The position numbers and the translations under genes were made by a program. From assembly GCF_000689415.1 (NCBI RefSeq), contig NZ_HG322950.1, forward strand, positions 1,867,501 to 1,931,500: 64,000 bases of DNA, in the 5' to 3' direction. The notes beneath the pieces are model-generated. The model was not told where the DNA came from, ran no database searches, and worked only from the letters and a program-made list of their open reading frames with translations. Shown here one piece after another: positions 39,498-47,623 of the stretch (positions within the stretch are counted from its first letter, which is position 1; each line of letters opens with the position of its first letter). The DNA comes from Pseudomonas knackmussii B13. Its GTDB lineage: Bacteria; Pseudomonadota; Gammaproteobacteria; Pseudomonadales; Pseudomonadaceae.

Positions 39498-40397
39498 ATG
39501 AAGCGGCTTCCCCCCCTGCCTGCTCTGCACACCTTCCTGGTCACCGCGCAGTGCTGCAATTTCACCCATGCGGCCGGTCTGCTGCATATCACCCAGGGCG
39601 CGGTGAGCCGGCAGATCGCCGGCCTGGAAAGCCACCTGGGCTATCCCTTGTTCCAGCGCCAGGCCCGCGGGCTGAGCCTCACGACACAGGGGCGCGAGCT
39701 GCTGCCGCGCATCCAGCAGGTGTTCGCACTGATCGAAGAAGCCGTGGGCGAGGTCGGCGGCAAGCGCGAGGCGCTGCAGCTTAAAGCGCCCACCTGCATC
39801 ATGCGCTGGCTGCTGCCGCGCCTGCTGCAGTGGCAGGCCGAGCGACCGGACGTGCCGGTGGAGCTGACCACCACCGTGCAGCACTCGGTGGATTTCCGCA
39901 GCGAGGAGTTCGATGCCGCGGTGATCTACGGCGGCCAGCCGGACGAGCAATTGTCCTGTCATCGCCTGTTCGACGAGCAGCTGACGCCGGTCTGCGCCCC
40001 GCAACTGCTGGCCGGGCCCCAGCCGCTGGAGGCCTTCGCGGACCTGGAACGGCACATGCTGCTGCACCCCACCCGCGACCAGCGCGACTGGGAAGCCTGG
40101 CTGCGCGCCGCCGGCACGCGGGTCAGAAATATCGGCAAGGGCCAGCACTTCGACACCCTGGACCTGGCCATGTCGGTGGCAGTGCAGGGAGCCGGCGTGG
40201 CGATGGGGGATTGGGTGCTGAGCGGCGACGATCTGCGCGCCGGTCGCCTGGTCGCGCCCTTCTCGCTGAAGGTGCGTACCGGCTTGGCGTACTACCTGGT
40301 CTATCCGCAGCGCCGGGAACCGTCGCCGCAGTTGCGTGAGTTGATCGACTGGCTGTTGCTGCAGGCCGCCGGGGTCGAAGGCGAACAGATCGCCTGA
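39498..40397 (+). CDS. LysR-family regulator (GcvA-like)
   Basis: 299 residues from MKRLPPLPALHTFLV. N-terminal winged helix (about 7-65; NFTHAAGLLHITQGAVSRQIAGLE), then a periplasmic-binding-like effector domain. LPPLPALHTFLV is typical of the GcvA/AmpR subgroup. Divergent from the decarboxylase with a palindrome between them, so it probably regulates that gene and perhaps the ABC operon. Earlier in-frame starts would overlap the decarboxylase start and are rejected. Confidence 0.92.
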   Translation: MKRLPPLPALHTFLVTAQCCNFTHAAGLLHITQGAVSRQIAGLESHLGYPLFQRQARGLSLTTQGRELLPRIQQVFALIEEAVGEVGGKREALQLKAPTCIMRWLLPRLLQWQAERPDVPVELTTTVQHSVDFRSEEFDAAVIYGGQPDEQLSCHRLFDEQLTPVCAPQLLAGPQPLEAFADLERHMLLHPTRDQRDWEAWLRAAGTRVRNIGKGQHFDTLDLAMSVAVQGAGVAMGDWVLSGDDLRAGRLVAPFSLKVRTGLAYYLVYPQRREPSPQLRELIDWLLLQAAGVEGEQIA

Positions 40398-40409
40398 CCC
40401 TGCCGTGGT

Positions 40410-41444
40410 TCAGGAATTCTCCGCCTCGTAGCGATCCAGCGTATCGCTGGCGACCTGCCGGCCGAGGGCGATCAGTTCCGGCGCCTTGTAGAACTCGAAG
40501 AAGCGGCACACGCGCTTGGGCACGTTGATCAGGATGTCCGGCGGGTAGCCGGCGATCTTGTACTGCGCCAGCGAGGTCTGCATCACTTCGAAGCTCTGGT
40601 TGACCAGCTCCAGCAGCGAGGCCGGCCCGCTGCTCTCGATCACCCGGCTGCCGCTGGCCGAGCGCGGCGAGCCCTTGGCCTGGGGCGCGGCGATTGGCTG
40701 CGGAGTGGCCAGCGGGGTTTCCTCGCTGTCCGGCACCGGTATCAGCAGCGCCTCGGCGCGCAGTTCCGGCGGCGTCTCCAGTTCGGCGTTGTGGCGGCGC
40801 AGAAAGGCCAGCTTGTCGGTGAGCGAGCCGACCAGGCTGTCGAAGCGGCCCTTGATCGCGGCGGGGCGCTCGATGGTCGGCAGCTGATAGTGCTTGTCGT
40901 TGGTGCCGTTGAGGTTGACCGCGATGATCAGGTCGGCGTGGCTGGACACTACCGGCACGATCGGCAGCGGGTTGAGCAGGCCGCCGTCGACCAGCATGCG
41001 ATTGCCCTGCACGACCGGGGTGAACAGGCTGGGGATGGCCGCCGAGGCGCGCATGGCCTGGTGCAAGTTGCCTTCCTGGAACCAGATTTCCTGTTGGTTG
41101 ATGAGGTCCGTGGCGACCGCCGTGTAGGGGATCGGCAGGTCTTCGATGTTTATCTCGCCGAGAATCTCGTGAATCTTGCCGAATACCCGTTCGCCACGGA
41201 TGGCCCCGAGGCGGAAGCTGACGTCGAGCAGGCGCAGCACGTCCAGGTAGTCGAGGCTCTCCACCCACTCGCGGTACTCGCGCAACTTGCCGGCGGCGTA
41301 GATGCCGCCGATCACCGAGCCCATGGAGCAGCCGGCGATGCAGGCGATCTCGTAGCCGCGCCGCTCCAGTTCCTCGATCACGCCAATGTGCGCATAGCCC
41401 CGGGCGCCACCGGAGCCCAGCACCAGCGCCACTTGTTTCGACAT
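40410..41444 (-). CDS. Patatin-like phospholipase (RssA-like)
   Basis: 344 residues. Patatin fold with anion hole GSGGARGYAHIG (residues 10-21), nucleophile Ser40 in AGCSMGSVIGG, and catalytic Asp in LVDGGLLNPLP, the Ser-Asp dyad. The C-terminal third is variable and may be regulatory. It is predicted cytosolic with no signal peptide and acts as a lipid acyl hydrolase. Convergent with the LysR gene (12 nt apart). Confidence 0.9.
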   Translation of the reverse strand: MSKQVALVLGSGGARGYAHIGVIEELERRGYEIACIAGCSMGSVIGGIYAAGKLREYREWVESLDYLDVLRLLDVSFRLGAIRGERVFGKIHEILGEINIEDLPIPYTAVATDLINQQEIWFQEGNLHQAMRASAAIPSLFTPVVQGNRMLVDGGLLNPLPIVPVVSSHADLIIAVNLNGTNDKHYQLPTIERPAAIKGRFDSLVGSLTDKLAFLRRHNAELETPPELRAEALLIPVPDSEETPLATPQPIAAPQAKGSPRSASGSRVIESSGPASLLELVNQSFEVMQTSLAQYKIAGYPPDILINVPKRVCRFFEFYKAPELIALGRQVASDTLDRYEAENS

Positions 41445-41593
41445 GGACGGTCGTCCCCCCGGAAAGCTTCGACGGACCGGCGCGAAGCCACGCTGGGTGC
41501 GCCGGATACTTTTGACGATACGCCCGGCGCGGGCGGCGCGCCAAGGGTGTTTGCTAGAATCGGCCGATCGATTCCCTGCCTTCCGGAGCCACC

Positions 41594-42628
41594 ATGAGCG
41601 ACCCGATCCGCCTCACCCAGTACAGCCACGGCGCAGGCTGCGGCTGCAAGATTTCCCCCAAGGTGCTGGAGGTGATCCTGGCCGGCAGCGGCGCGCAGAA
41701 CCTCGACCCGAAGCTGTGGGTCGGCAACGCCTCGCGCGATGACGCGGCTGTCTACGAAATCGATGCCGAGCGCGGCGTGGTTTCTACCACCGATTTCTTC
41801 ATGCCGATCGTCGACGATCCCTTCGACTTCGGCCGCATTGCCGCGACCAACGCCATCAGCGACATCTACGCCATGGGCGGCGACCCCCTGATGGCCATCG
41901 CGATCCTTGGCTGGCCGGTCAACGTGCTGGCCCCGGAAATCGCCCGCGAAGTCATCGCCGGCGGCCGCAAGGTCTGCGACGAAGCCGGCATCCCGCTGGC
42001 CGGCGGCCACTCCATCGACGCCCCCGAGCCGATCTTCGGCCTGGCCGTCACCGGCCTTGTGGAAAAACGCTTCATGAAGCGCAACGACACCGCAACCGCC
42101 GGTTGCCGCCTCTACCTCTCCAAGCCGCTGGGCATCGGCATCCTCACCACCGCCGAGAAGAAGTCCAAGCTGCGCGCCGAGGACGTCGGCGTGGCCCGCG
42201 ACTGGATGTGCACCCTGAACAAGCCGGGCAGCCGCTTCGGCAAGCTCGCCGGGGTCACGGCGATGACCGACGTCACCGGCTTCGGCCTGCTCGGCCACCT
42301 GGTGGAAATGGCCGATGGCGCCAGGCTGACCGCGCGCATCCGCTTCGACGCGGTGCCGCGCCTGGCGAACGTCGAGTACTACCTGGAACAGGGCTGCATC
42401 CCCGGCGGCACCCTGCGTAATTTCGACAGCTACGGCGAGCGCATCGCGCCGATTCCGGAGCTGCACAAGTTGCTGCTGTGCGACCCGCAGACCAGCGGCG
42501 GCCTGTTGGTCGCAGTGACGCCGGAGGGGGAGGCGGAGTTCCTCGCCGTGGCCGCCGAACTGGGGCTGCAACTGGCCCCCATCGGCGAGCTGGTCGAGCG
42601 ACAGCGTCACGCGGTAGAGGTGGCCTGA
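41594..42628 (+). CDS. selD: Selenide, water dikinase
   Basis: 344 residues. It makes selenophosphate from selenide and ATP, the donor for selenocysteine and for 2-selenouridine in tRNA. The catalytic site is GAGCGCKI with Cys16/Cys18 and Lys19; the position that can be selenocysteine in some species is Cys here. DDAAVYEID, TDFFMPIVDDPFDFGRIAATNA and GGHSID metal and nucleotide motifs are present. A TAGAAT -10 box lies at 41555. Its stop overlaps the mnmH start (TGATG), so the two are coupled. Confidence 0.97.
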   Translation: MSDPIRLTQYSHGAGCGCKISPKVLEVILAGSGAQNLDPKLWVGNASRDDAAVYEIDAERGVVSTTDFFMPIVDDPFDFGRIAATNAISDIYAMGGDPLMAIAILGWPVNVLAPEIAREVIAGGRKVCDEAGIPLAGGHSIDAPEPIFGLAVTGLVEKRFMKRNDTATAGCRLYLSKPLGIGILTTAEKKSKLRAEDVGVARDWMCTLNKPGSRFGKLAGVTAMTDVTGFGLLGHLVEMADGARLTARIRFDAVPRLANVEYYLEQGCIPGGTLRNFDSYGERIAPIPELHKLLLCDPQTSGGLLVAVTPEGEAEFLAVAAELGLQLAPIGELVERQRHAVEVA

Positions 42629-43728
42629 TGCGCGACAACACCCGGCACTACCGCGAGCTCTTCCTCGAAGACGTCCCGCTGATGGACGTCCGCGCCCCGG
42701 TGGAATTCACCAAGGGTGCCTTCCCGCACACGGTCAACCTGCCGCTGATGAACGACATCGAGCGGCAGAAGGTCGGCACCAGCTACAAACAGCACGGCCA
42801 GCAGGCGGCCATCGCCCTCGGCCACGAGCTGGTCTGCGGCAAGGTCAAGGCGGAACGCGTCGAAGCCTGGCTGGACTTCGCTCGAAAGCATCCGGACGGC
42901 TACCTGTACTGCTTCCGCGGTGGGCTGCGCTCGCAGATCGTCCAGCAATGGATGAAGGAAGCCGGCATCGAATACCCGCGCGTGGTCGGTGGCTACAAGG
43001 CGATGCGCGGTTTCCTCTTCGACACCACCCGCGCTGCGACCGAAGAGTGCGGCTTCGTGCTGGTCGGCGGCCTCACCGGTACCGGCAAGACCGAAGTGAT
43101 CGCCGAGCTGGATAACGCACTCGATCTCGAGGGCCACGCCAATCACCGGGGTTCCAGTTTCGGTCGCCGCGCCACGCCGCAGCCGGCGCAGATCGATTTC
43201 GAGAACCGCCTGGCCATCGACATCCTGAAGAAGCGCCATGCCGGCATCGAGCAGTTCGTGCTGGAAGACGAGGGTCGCATCGTCGGCAGCTGCTCGCTGC
43301 CGCTGGAGCTTTACCAGGGCATGCAGGGCTATCCGCTGGTGTGGCTGGGGGACAGCTTCGAGGGGCGCGTCGAGCGCATCCTCAAGGACTACGTGGTCAA
43401 CCTGTGTGCCGAGTTCGTGAGCGTGAAGGGCGACCCGGACGAGGGCTTCGAGGCCTTTGCGGCCTATCTGCAGAAGAGCCTGGCGGGCATCGTCAAGCGC
43501 CTGGGCGGCGAGCGCTACCAGCGCATGGCGGCGATCCTCGACGCGGCGCTCGACGAGCAGCGCGGCAGTGGCGCGGTCGACCTGCATCGCGGCTGGATCG
43601 AGGGACTGCTCGGCGAGTACTACGACCCTATGTACGCCTACCAGTTGCAGAGCAAGGCCTCGCGCATCGAGTTTCGCGGCAACCATGCCGAGGTGCTGGA
43701 GTACCTGCGTCAGCGCGCAAAGCGCTGA
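42628..43728 (+). CDS. mnmH: tRNA 2-selenouridine synthase
   Basis: 366 residues. The rhodanese domain with Cys95 (YLYCFRGGLRSQ) replaces sulphur by selenium in 2-thiouridine of tRNA wobble bases, via a geranylated intermediate; the P-loop domain has GGLTGTGKT (about 147-155). It uses selenophosphate from SelD, encoded by the overlapping gene before it. Also called selU or ybbB. Confidence 0.95.
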   Translation: MRDNTRHYRELFLEDVPLMDVRAPVEFTKGAFPHTVNLPLMNDIERQKVGTSYKQHGQQAAIALGHELVCGKVKAERVEAWLDFARKHPDGYLYCFRGGLRSQIVQQWMKEAGIEYPRVVGGYKAMRGFLFDTTRAATEECGFVLVGGLTGTGKTEVIAELDNALDLEGHANHRGSSFGRRATPQPAQIDFENRLAIDILKKRHAGIEQFVLEDEGRIVGSCSLPLELYQGMQGYPLVWLGDSFEGRVERILKDYVVNLCAEFVSVKGDPDEGFEAFAAYLQKSLAGIVKRLGGERYQRMAAILDAALDEQRGSGAVDLHRGWIEGLLGEYYDPMYAYQLQSKASRIEFRGNHAEVLEYLRQRAKR

Positions 43729-43739
43729 GCGCCTGCTCT

Positions 43740-43803
43740 GTAGGAGCGAGCTTGCTCGCGAACATTCCTCAGCGACGAGGATCGCGAGCAAGCTCGCTCC
43801 TAC
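43740..43803. repeat. REP inverted pair
   Basis: GTAGGAGCGAGCTTGCTCGC from 43740 and its inverted partner ending GCTCCTAC at 43803, about 20 nt apart. It sits between convergent mnmH and the GFA gene, a usual REP location. Confidence 0.9.
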
Positions 43804-43809
43804 GGAGGA

Positions 43810-44163
43810 TTACAGGCTCTTGCCGTCGAACTCGTTCACCTTCAGCCCGTTTAGCTCCACATCCGGCAGGCAGCGCACGTTCACCGCCGCCATCGGCGTG
43901 CCGTCAGGCGCGGTAGCGAATGCCAGGGGACTCACGCCGCAGGTGGCGCAGAACTTGTGCTCGATCTTGTGGGTTCGGAAGGTGTAGGTGCTCATGGCGC
44001 TTTCCGGCGTTTTCAGCGTCAGCTTGGCGCGCGGCACGAACCACAGCAGCGAGCCCTTGCGCCGGCAGATCGAGCAGTTGCAGCTGGTGACTTCGGTGAT
44101 CGGGGCGTCGGCTTCGGCCTCGAAGGCGATCGCGCCGCAATGGCAGCTTCCCTGGTAGAGCAT
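43810..44163 (-). CDS. GFA-family zinc protein (CENP-V/GFA)
   Basis: 117 residues. A glutathione-dependent formaldehyde-activating (GFA) fold with the full set of zinc ligands: Cys7 and Cys9 (GSCHCG), Cys28, Cys30 and Cys33 (SCNCSICRR), Cys72 and Cys75 (FCATCGVSP). Most members have no proven formaldehyde activity, so the fold is certain but the reaction is not. GGAGGACTG lies upstream of the ATG. Confidence 0.9.
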   Translation of the reverse strand: MLYQGSCHCGAIAFEAEADAPITEVTSCNCSICRRKGSLLWFVPRAKLTLKTPESAMSTYTFRTHKIEHKFCATCGVSPLAFATAPDGTPMAAVNVRCLPDVELNGLKVNEFDGKSL

Positions 44164-44265
44164 GGTGGCAGTCCTCCGGTTTCAGAGGATTTGCAGTGTA
44201 GACCCCGGCGCCATGCGTGGCGGGCGACTAAGCTGGAAGTCGCCCGCTTCCCCATGGAGATCGAC

Positions 44266-44544
44266 ATGAAGCCCGTACTTTCCCTGCTGGCCCTCGCTCT
44301 GCTACTGGCCGGTTGCTCCGGCACTACGGTCAATCGCGACAACTGTGCCAACGAACTGAGTGCCGCCTGGCGCGAGCTGGACCTTGCTAAAGCAGAGGGG
44401 TTCGCCGGCACCGTCAGCTATTCCAAGGCGCTGACCCTGATCACCGCGGCCAAGACCGAGCAGCAGGTCGAGTCCTACGGCGGCTGCCTGGACAAGGCGA
44501 CCAAGGCGCGCTTCTACATCAAGGAGTCGCGCGCCGGTCGCTGA
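44266..44544 (+). CDS. Small lipoprotein
   Basis: 92 residues from MKPVLSLL (an in-frame ATG 12 nt earlier is possible). Type II signal with lipobox LLAGC and lipidation at Cys17; Ser at +2 predicts outer-membrane sorting. The mature part is helical with two Cys (DNCANE and GGCLDK) that could pair. Known from pseudomonads as a hypothetical lipoprotein; function unknown. Confidence 0.8.
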   Translation: MKPVLSLLALALLLAGCSGTTVNRDNCANELSAAWRELDLAKAEGFAGTVSYSKALTLITAAKTEQQVESYGGCLDKATKARFYIKESRAGR

Positions 44545-44606
44545 TTCCGCTTGCAGGTTGCGGGCGGGCATAATTCCGGCTCGCCCGCAGCCCGGAATCC
44601 TCGTCG

Positions 44607-45215
44607 ATGCAACTCGATTTCTCCTCCCTCGCGCCCGCCGATGCCTATCGTTGGCTGGCCTCGACCGTCACCCCGCGGCCCATCGCCTGGGTCTCCACGC
44701 TGTCCGCCGACGGGCGCAGAAACCTGGCGCCGTTCAGCTTCTTCCAGGTCATCAGCGACGAGCCGCCGACGCTGATGGTCAACACCAGCATCCGCGATGA
44801 CGGCAGCGTCAAGGACACCCTGATCAACGTGCGCGAGACCGGCCAACTGGTCATTCACCTGGTCGATGCGGCACACGCCGAGGCGATGAACGCCACCGCC
44901 GCCAACCTGCCGCACGGCACCAGCGAGTTCGAGCATGCCGGCATCGCCACGCTGCCCAGCGAGCGCGTTGCGCCGCCGCGCGTGGCCGGCGCGCCGGTGG
45001 CCTTCGAGTGCGAGCTGGCGCAGATCCAGCCGTACCCGGCCGACGCGCCGAGCTGCTACCTGATCTTCGCCCGCGTACTGCTGGCGCATATCGATGACGC
45101 GGTGCTGCGCGACGAGCGCCATGTCGATCCGGCGAAGCTGGACCTGGTCGGCCGCCTCGGCGGCACCCAGTACTGCCGCACCCGCGACACCTTCAGCATG
45201 GTCCGCCCCAAATAG
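44607..45215 (+). CDS. Flavin reductase-like FMN-binding protein
   Basis: 202 residues. The family start PADAYRWLASTVTPRPIAWVSTLSADGRRNLAPFSFFQVIS matches the flavin reductase-like domain, a split-barrel FMN-binding fold often called flavoredoxin-like. NTSIRDDGSVKDT and GETGQ-type segments follow. It would use FMN in electron transfer; the partner is unknown. No neighbour suggests a pathway. Confidence 0.87.
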   Translation: MQLDFSSLAPADAYRWLASTVTPRPIAWVSTLSADGRRNLAPFSFFQVISDEPPTLMVNTSIRDDGSVKDTLINVRETGQLVIHLVDAAHAEAMNATAANLPHGTSEFEHAGIATLPSERVAPPRVAGAPVAFECELAQIQPYPADAPSCYLIFARVLLAHIDDAVLRDERHVDPAKLDLVGRLGGTQYCRTRDTFSMVRPK

Positions 45216-45429
45216 ACGCACGCGCCGTTGCGCGCCGGGCGATTGGCGCGTGACTGTCCTGAGCGCGACCTGCGCATGCCTGTGCGCACCATCGGTTTGC
45301 CAGCACCGCCACCGGCCCTTGTTCCGGCGGTCGGCGCGCTCCTAATGTTCCGCCCCAGGGTACCGACAAAGAACGGGAGAGCTTCCGACGAAGACTTTCC
45401 CGCACAGCTAGGGCAGGGGGGCAGTAACT

Positions 45430-47388
45430 ATGGTCGCGTTCGTGCAAAGGCGCTTGGCCGATCTGGGGACGGCGAAGAAACTCGCCATCGGCTTCGGCCT
45501 CGTGCTGTTGCTGACTGCGCTGGTGGCGGCCATCGGCATCGGTGCCTTGCGCTCCATCGAGCAGCGTTTCGCCGTGCTCGATGCCATGAGCGCGATCAAC
45601 CGCCAGGTGCTGGAAATGCGCCAGAGCGAGAAGGACTTCGTGCTCAGCGCCGATCCCAAGGCCGCCGATCAACTGCGACTGCAGGCCAAGGGCATCGGCG
45701 AGCGCGCGGCGCAGCTCAAGGCTCAGCCTGACCAGGCCGAGGCGATGGCGCGGGTCGAACAGGCCATCGCCGGCTACCTGGAGTCCTTCGCTCGCTTCGA
45801 GCAGGCCAGCAAGAGCCGTCGCCTGGCGCTGGAAGCGGCCGGTTGGTCGGTGTCGAGTGCGTCCAACAGCCTGGACATCCTGCAATCGAGCCTGGCCGAC
45901 GACGGCGCCTACGAACTCAAGCAGAGCCAGGGCCAGAAGGGCGAGGAGTTGCTGCAGCAGGCGACCCAGGTTGGCCAGCTCTATCACCTGGTGCTGCAAG
46001 GGCTCAACGAAGCCCGCGCGCGCCTGGACCAGAAGGACGGAACGGCCGCCGCCGACGACGGCAAGATCAAGTCCGCCGACGAGGCCCTGGAGCTGTCGCA
46101 CAAGCTGCAGGCCGCCATCACCGACAACGCCTACGTCTCGGTGCTCAAGGACGTGGCCACCAACATCGATGCCTTCGGCAGCAACCTCAACGACTATTCG
46201 GCTGCCCTCGGCAAGGAGCAGCAGGCCCACCAGCAGATGGCGCAACGCGCCGGCGAGATGATGCAGCAGGTGGACGCCTCCTACGCCGCGCAGCAGGCGG
46301 CCATGACCGGCAACCTGAAGACCCGCGGCCTGTTGATCCTGGTCTCGGCGGCGCTGGCGCTGGTGGTCGGCGCCCTGGCTGCACTGCTCATCACCCTGCT
46401 GATCGTGCGCCCGCTGCGCCAGGTCATAGGCGCGGCCAGCCGCATCGCCGAAGGCGACCTGAGCCTGAGCATCGAGGCGCGTCGGCGTGATGAGGTCGGC
46501 CAGTTGCAGACCGCCGTAGCGGGCATGGCTGATAGCCTGCGCGGCATCGTCGGCCGCCTGCAGGATGGCGTCACGCAGATCACCGCTTCGGCACAAGGAT
46601 TGTCTGGCATCACCGAACGCACCCAGCTGGGCGTCAACAACCAGAAGGCCGAGACCGACCAGGTCGCCACGGCGATGAACCAGATGGCCGCGACTGTGCA
46701 CGAGGTGGCACGCAACGCCGAGGCGGCTGCGACCTCTGCCGAACAGGCCGACAGCACCGTGGCCAGCGGTCAGCAGGTGGTGCGCCAGACCATTGGCCGC
46801 ATCGGCGAGCTGGCCGAGGCGGTGCGCCAGGCGACCCAGAGCATCGAGCAACTGGGCCGCGAAAGTCAGAACATCGGCAGCGTGCTCGACGTGATCAAGG
46901 CGGTGGCCGAACAGACCAACCTGCTGGCGCTCAACGCCGCCATCGAGGCCGCGCGGGCCGGTGATCAGGGCCGTGGCTTCGCTGTGGTCGCCGATGAGGT
47001 GCGCGCGCTGGCCCGCCGCACCCAGCAGTCCACGGAAGAGATCGAGAAGCTCATCAGCGCCCTGCAGAGCGGCGCGCAGACCTCGGTGCAGCGCATGCAA
47101 CGCAGCCATCAGCTGGTGGAGAAGAGCGTGGAGGACGCCGAGCAGACCGAGTCCGCGCTGAACGAGATCGCCGCGGCGGTGGCGGTGATCCACCAGATGA
47201 ACCAGCAGATCGCTGCCGCCTCGGAGCAGCAGAGCGCCGTGGCCGAGGAGATCAACCGCAGCGTCACCAGCATCCGCGGTATCGCCGACGAGTCAGCGCA
47301 TGCGATGGAATCGACGGCGAGTTCCAGCGTCGAGCTGGCTCAGCTCAGCCGCGACCTGCAGGGGATGGTGGGGCAGTTCCGGCTGTAG
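45430..47388 (+). CDS. Methyl-accepting chemotaxis protein, helical bimodular-like sensor
   Basis: 652 residues. Membrane helix about 16-38, a large periplasmic helical domain (about 39-297) with the HBM hallmark RQSEKDFVLS, helix about 300-325, HAMP, then the signalling domain with hairpin tip AVAEQTNLLALNAAIEAARAGDQGRGFAVVADEVR. HBM sensors bind small organic acids or polyamines in McpS-like receptors; the ligand here is unknown. The stop codon TAG lies inside the GTAGGG start of a repeat. Confidence 0.93.
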   Translation: MVAFVQRRLADLGTAKKLAIGFGLVLLLTALVAAIGIGALRSIEQRFAVLDAMSAINRQVLEMRQSEKDFVLSADPKAADQLRLQAKGIGERAAQLKAQPDQAEAMARVEQAIAGYLESFARFEQASKSRRLALEAAGWSVSSASNSLDILQSSLADDGAYELKQSQGQKGEELLQQATQVGQLYHLVLQGLNEARARLDQKDGTAAADDGKIKSADEALELSHKLQAAITDNAYVSVLKDVATNIDAFGSNLNDYSAALGKEQQAHQQMAQRAGEMMQQVDASYAAQQAAMTGNLKTRGLLILVSAALALVVGALAALLITLLIVRPLRQVIGAASRIAEGDLSLSIEARRRDEVGQLQTAVAGMADSLRGIVGRLQDGVTQITASAQGLSGITERTQLGVNNQKAETDQVATAMNQMAATVHEVARNAEAAATSAEQADSTVASGQQVVRQTIGRIGELAEAVRQATQSIEQLGRESQNIGSVLDVIKAVAEQTNLLALNAAIEAARAGDQGRGFAVVADEVRALARRTQQSTEEIEKLISALQSGAQTSVQRMQRSHQLVEKSVEDAEQTESALNEIAAAVAVIHQMNQQIAAASEQQSAVAEEINRSVTSIRGIADESAHAMESTASSSVELAQLSRDLQGMVGQFRL

Positions 47389-47623
47389 GGGGGGCAACCG
47401 TTCGCGGTTGTACGCCGTTTCACCGAAATTACCGCCCCTCGGAGTTGAGCCCGAGCGCGCCAATGGCAGCGCGTAGGGCGTATAACCGTTCGCGCTTATA
47501 CGCCGTTTGGCCGATGTTCCCGCCGACCTCGGTGTTGAGCCGGACGATCGGCTCCGGGCTCGATTCCGAGTGCAATGTCGTCACGGTCAATCGGCGTATA
47601 ACGCGGAGCGTTATACGCCCTAC
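47385..47623. repeat. Array of three GTAGGGCG palindromes filling a convergent gap
   Basis: Palindrome a: CAACCGTTCGCGGTTGTACG (47395-47414). Palindrome b: GTAGGGCGTATAACCG..TTATACGCC (47473-47503). Palindrome c, inverted: GGCGTATAACG..TTATACGCCCTAC (47593-47623). Between them lie related linkers (CGTTTCACCGAAATTACCG; CGTTTGGCCGATGTTCC) and CGGAGTTGAGCC / CGGTGTTGAGCC. The array spans the whole space between the MCP and SulP genes and contributes the stop codon of each. Confidence 0.85.

Noticed and set aside
41594..42628. selD as a selenoprotein
   Set aside because: The catalytic position is a normal Cys (GAGCGCK) and there is no in-frame TGA.
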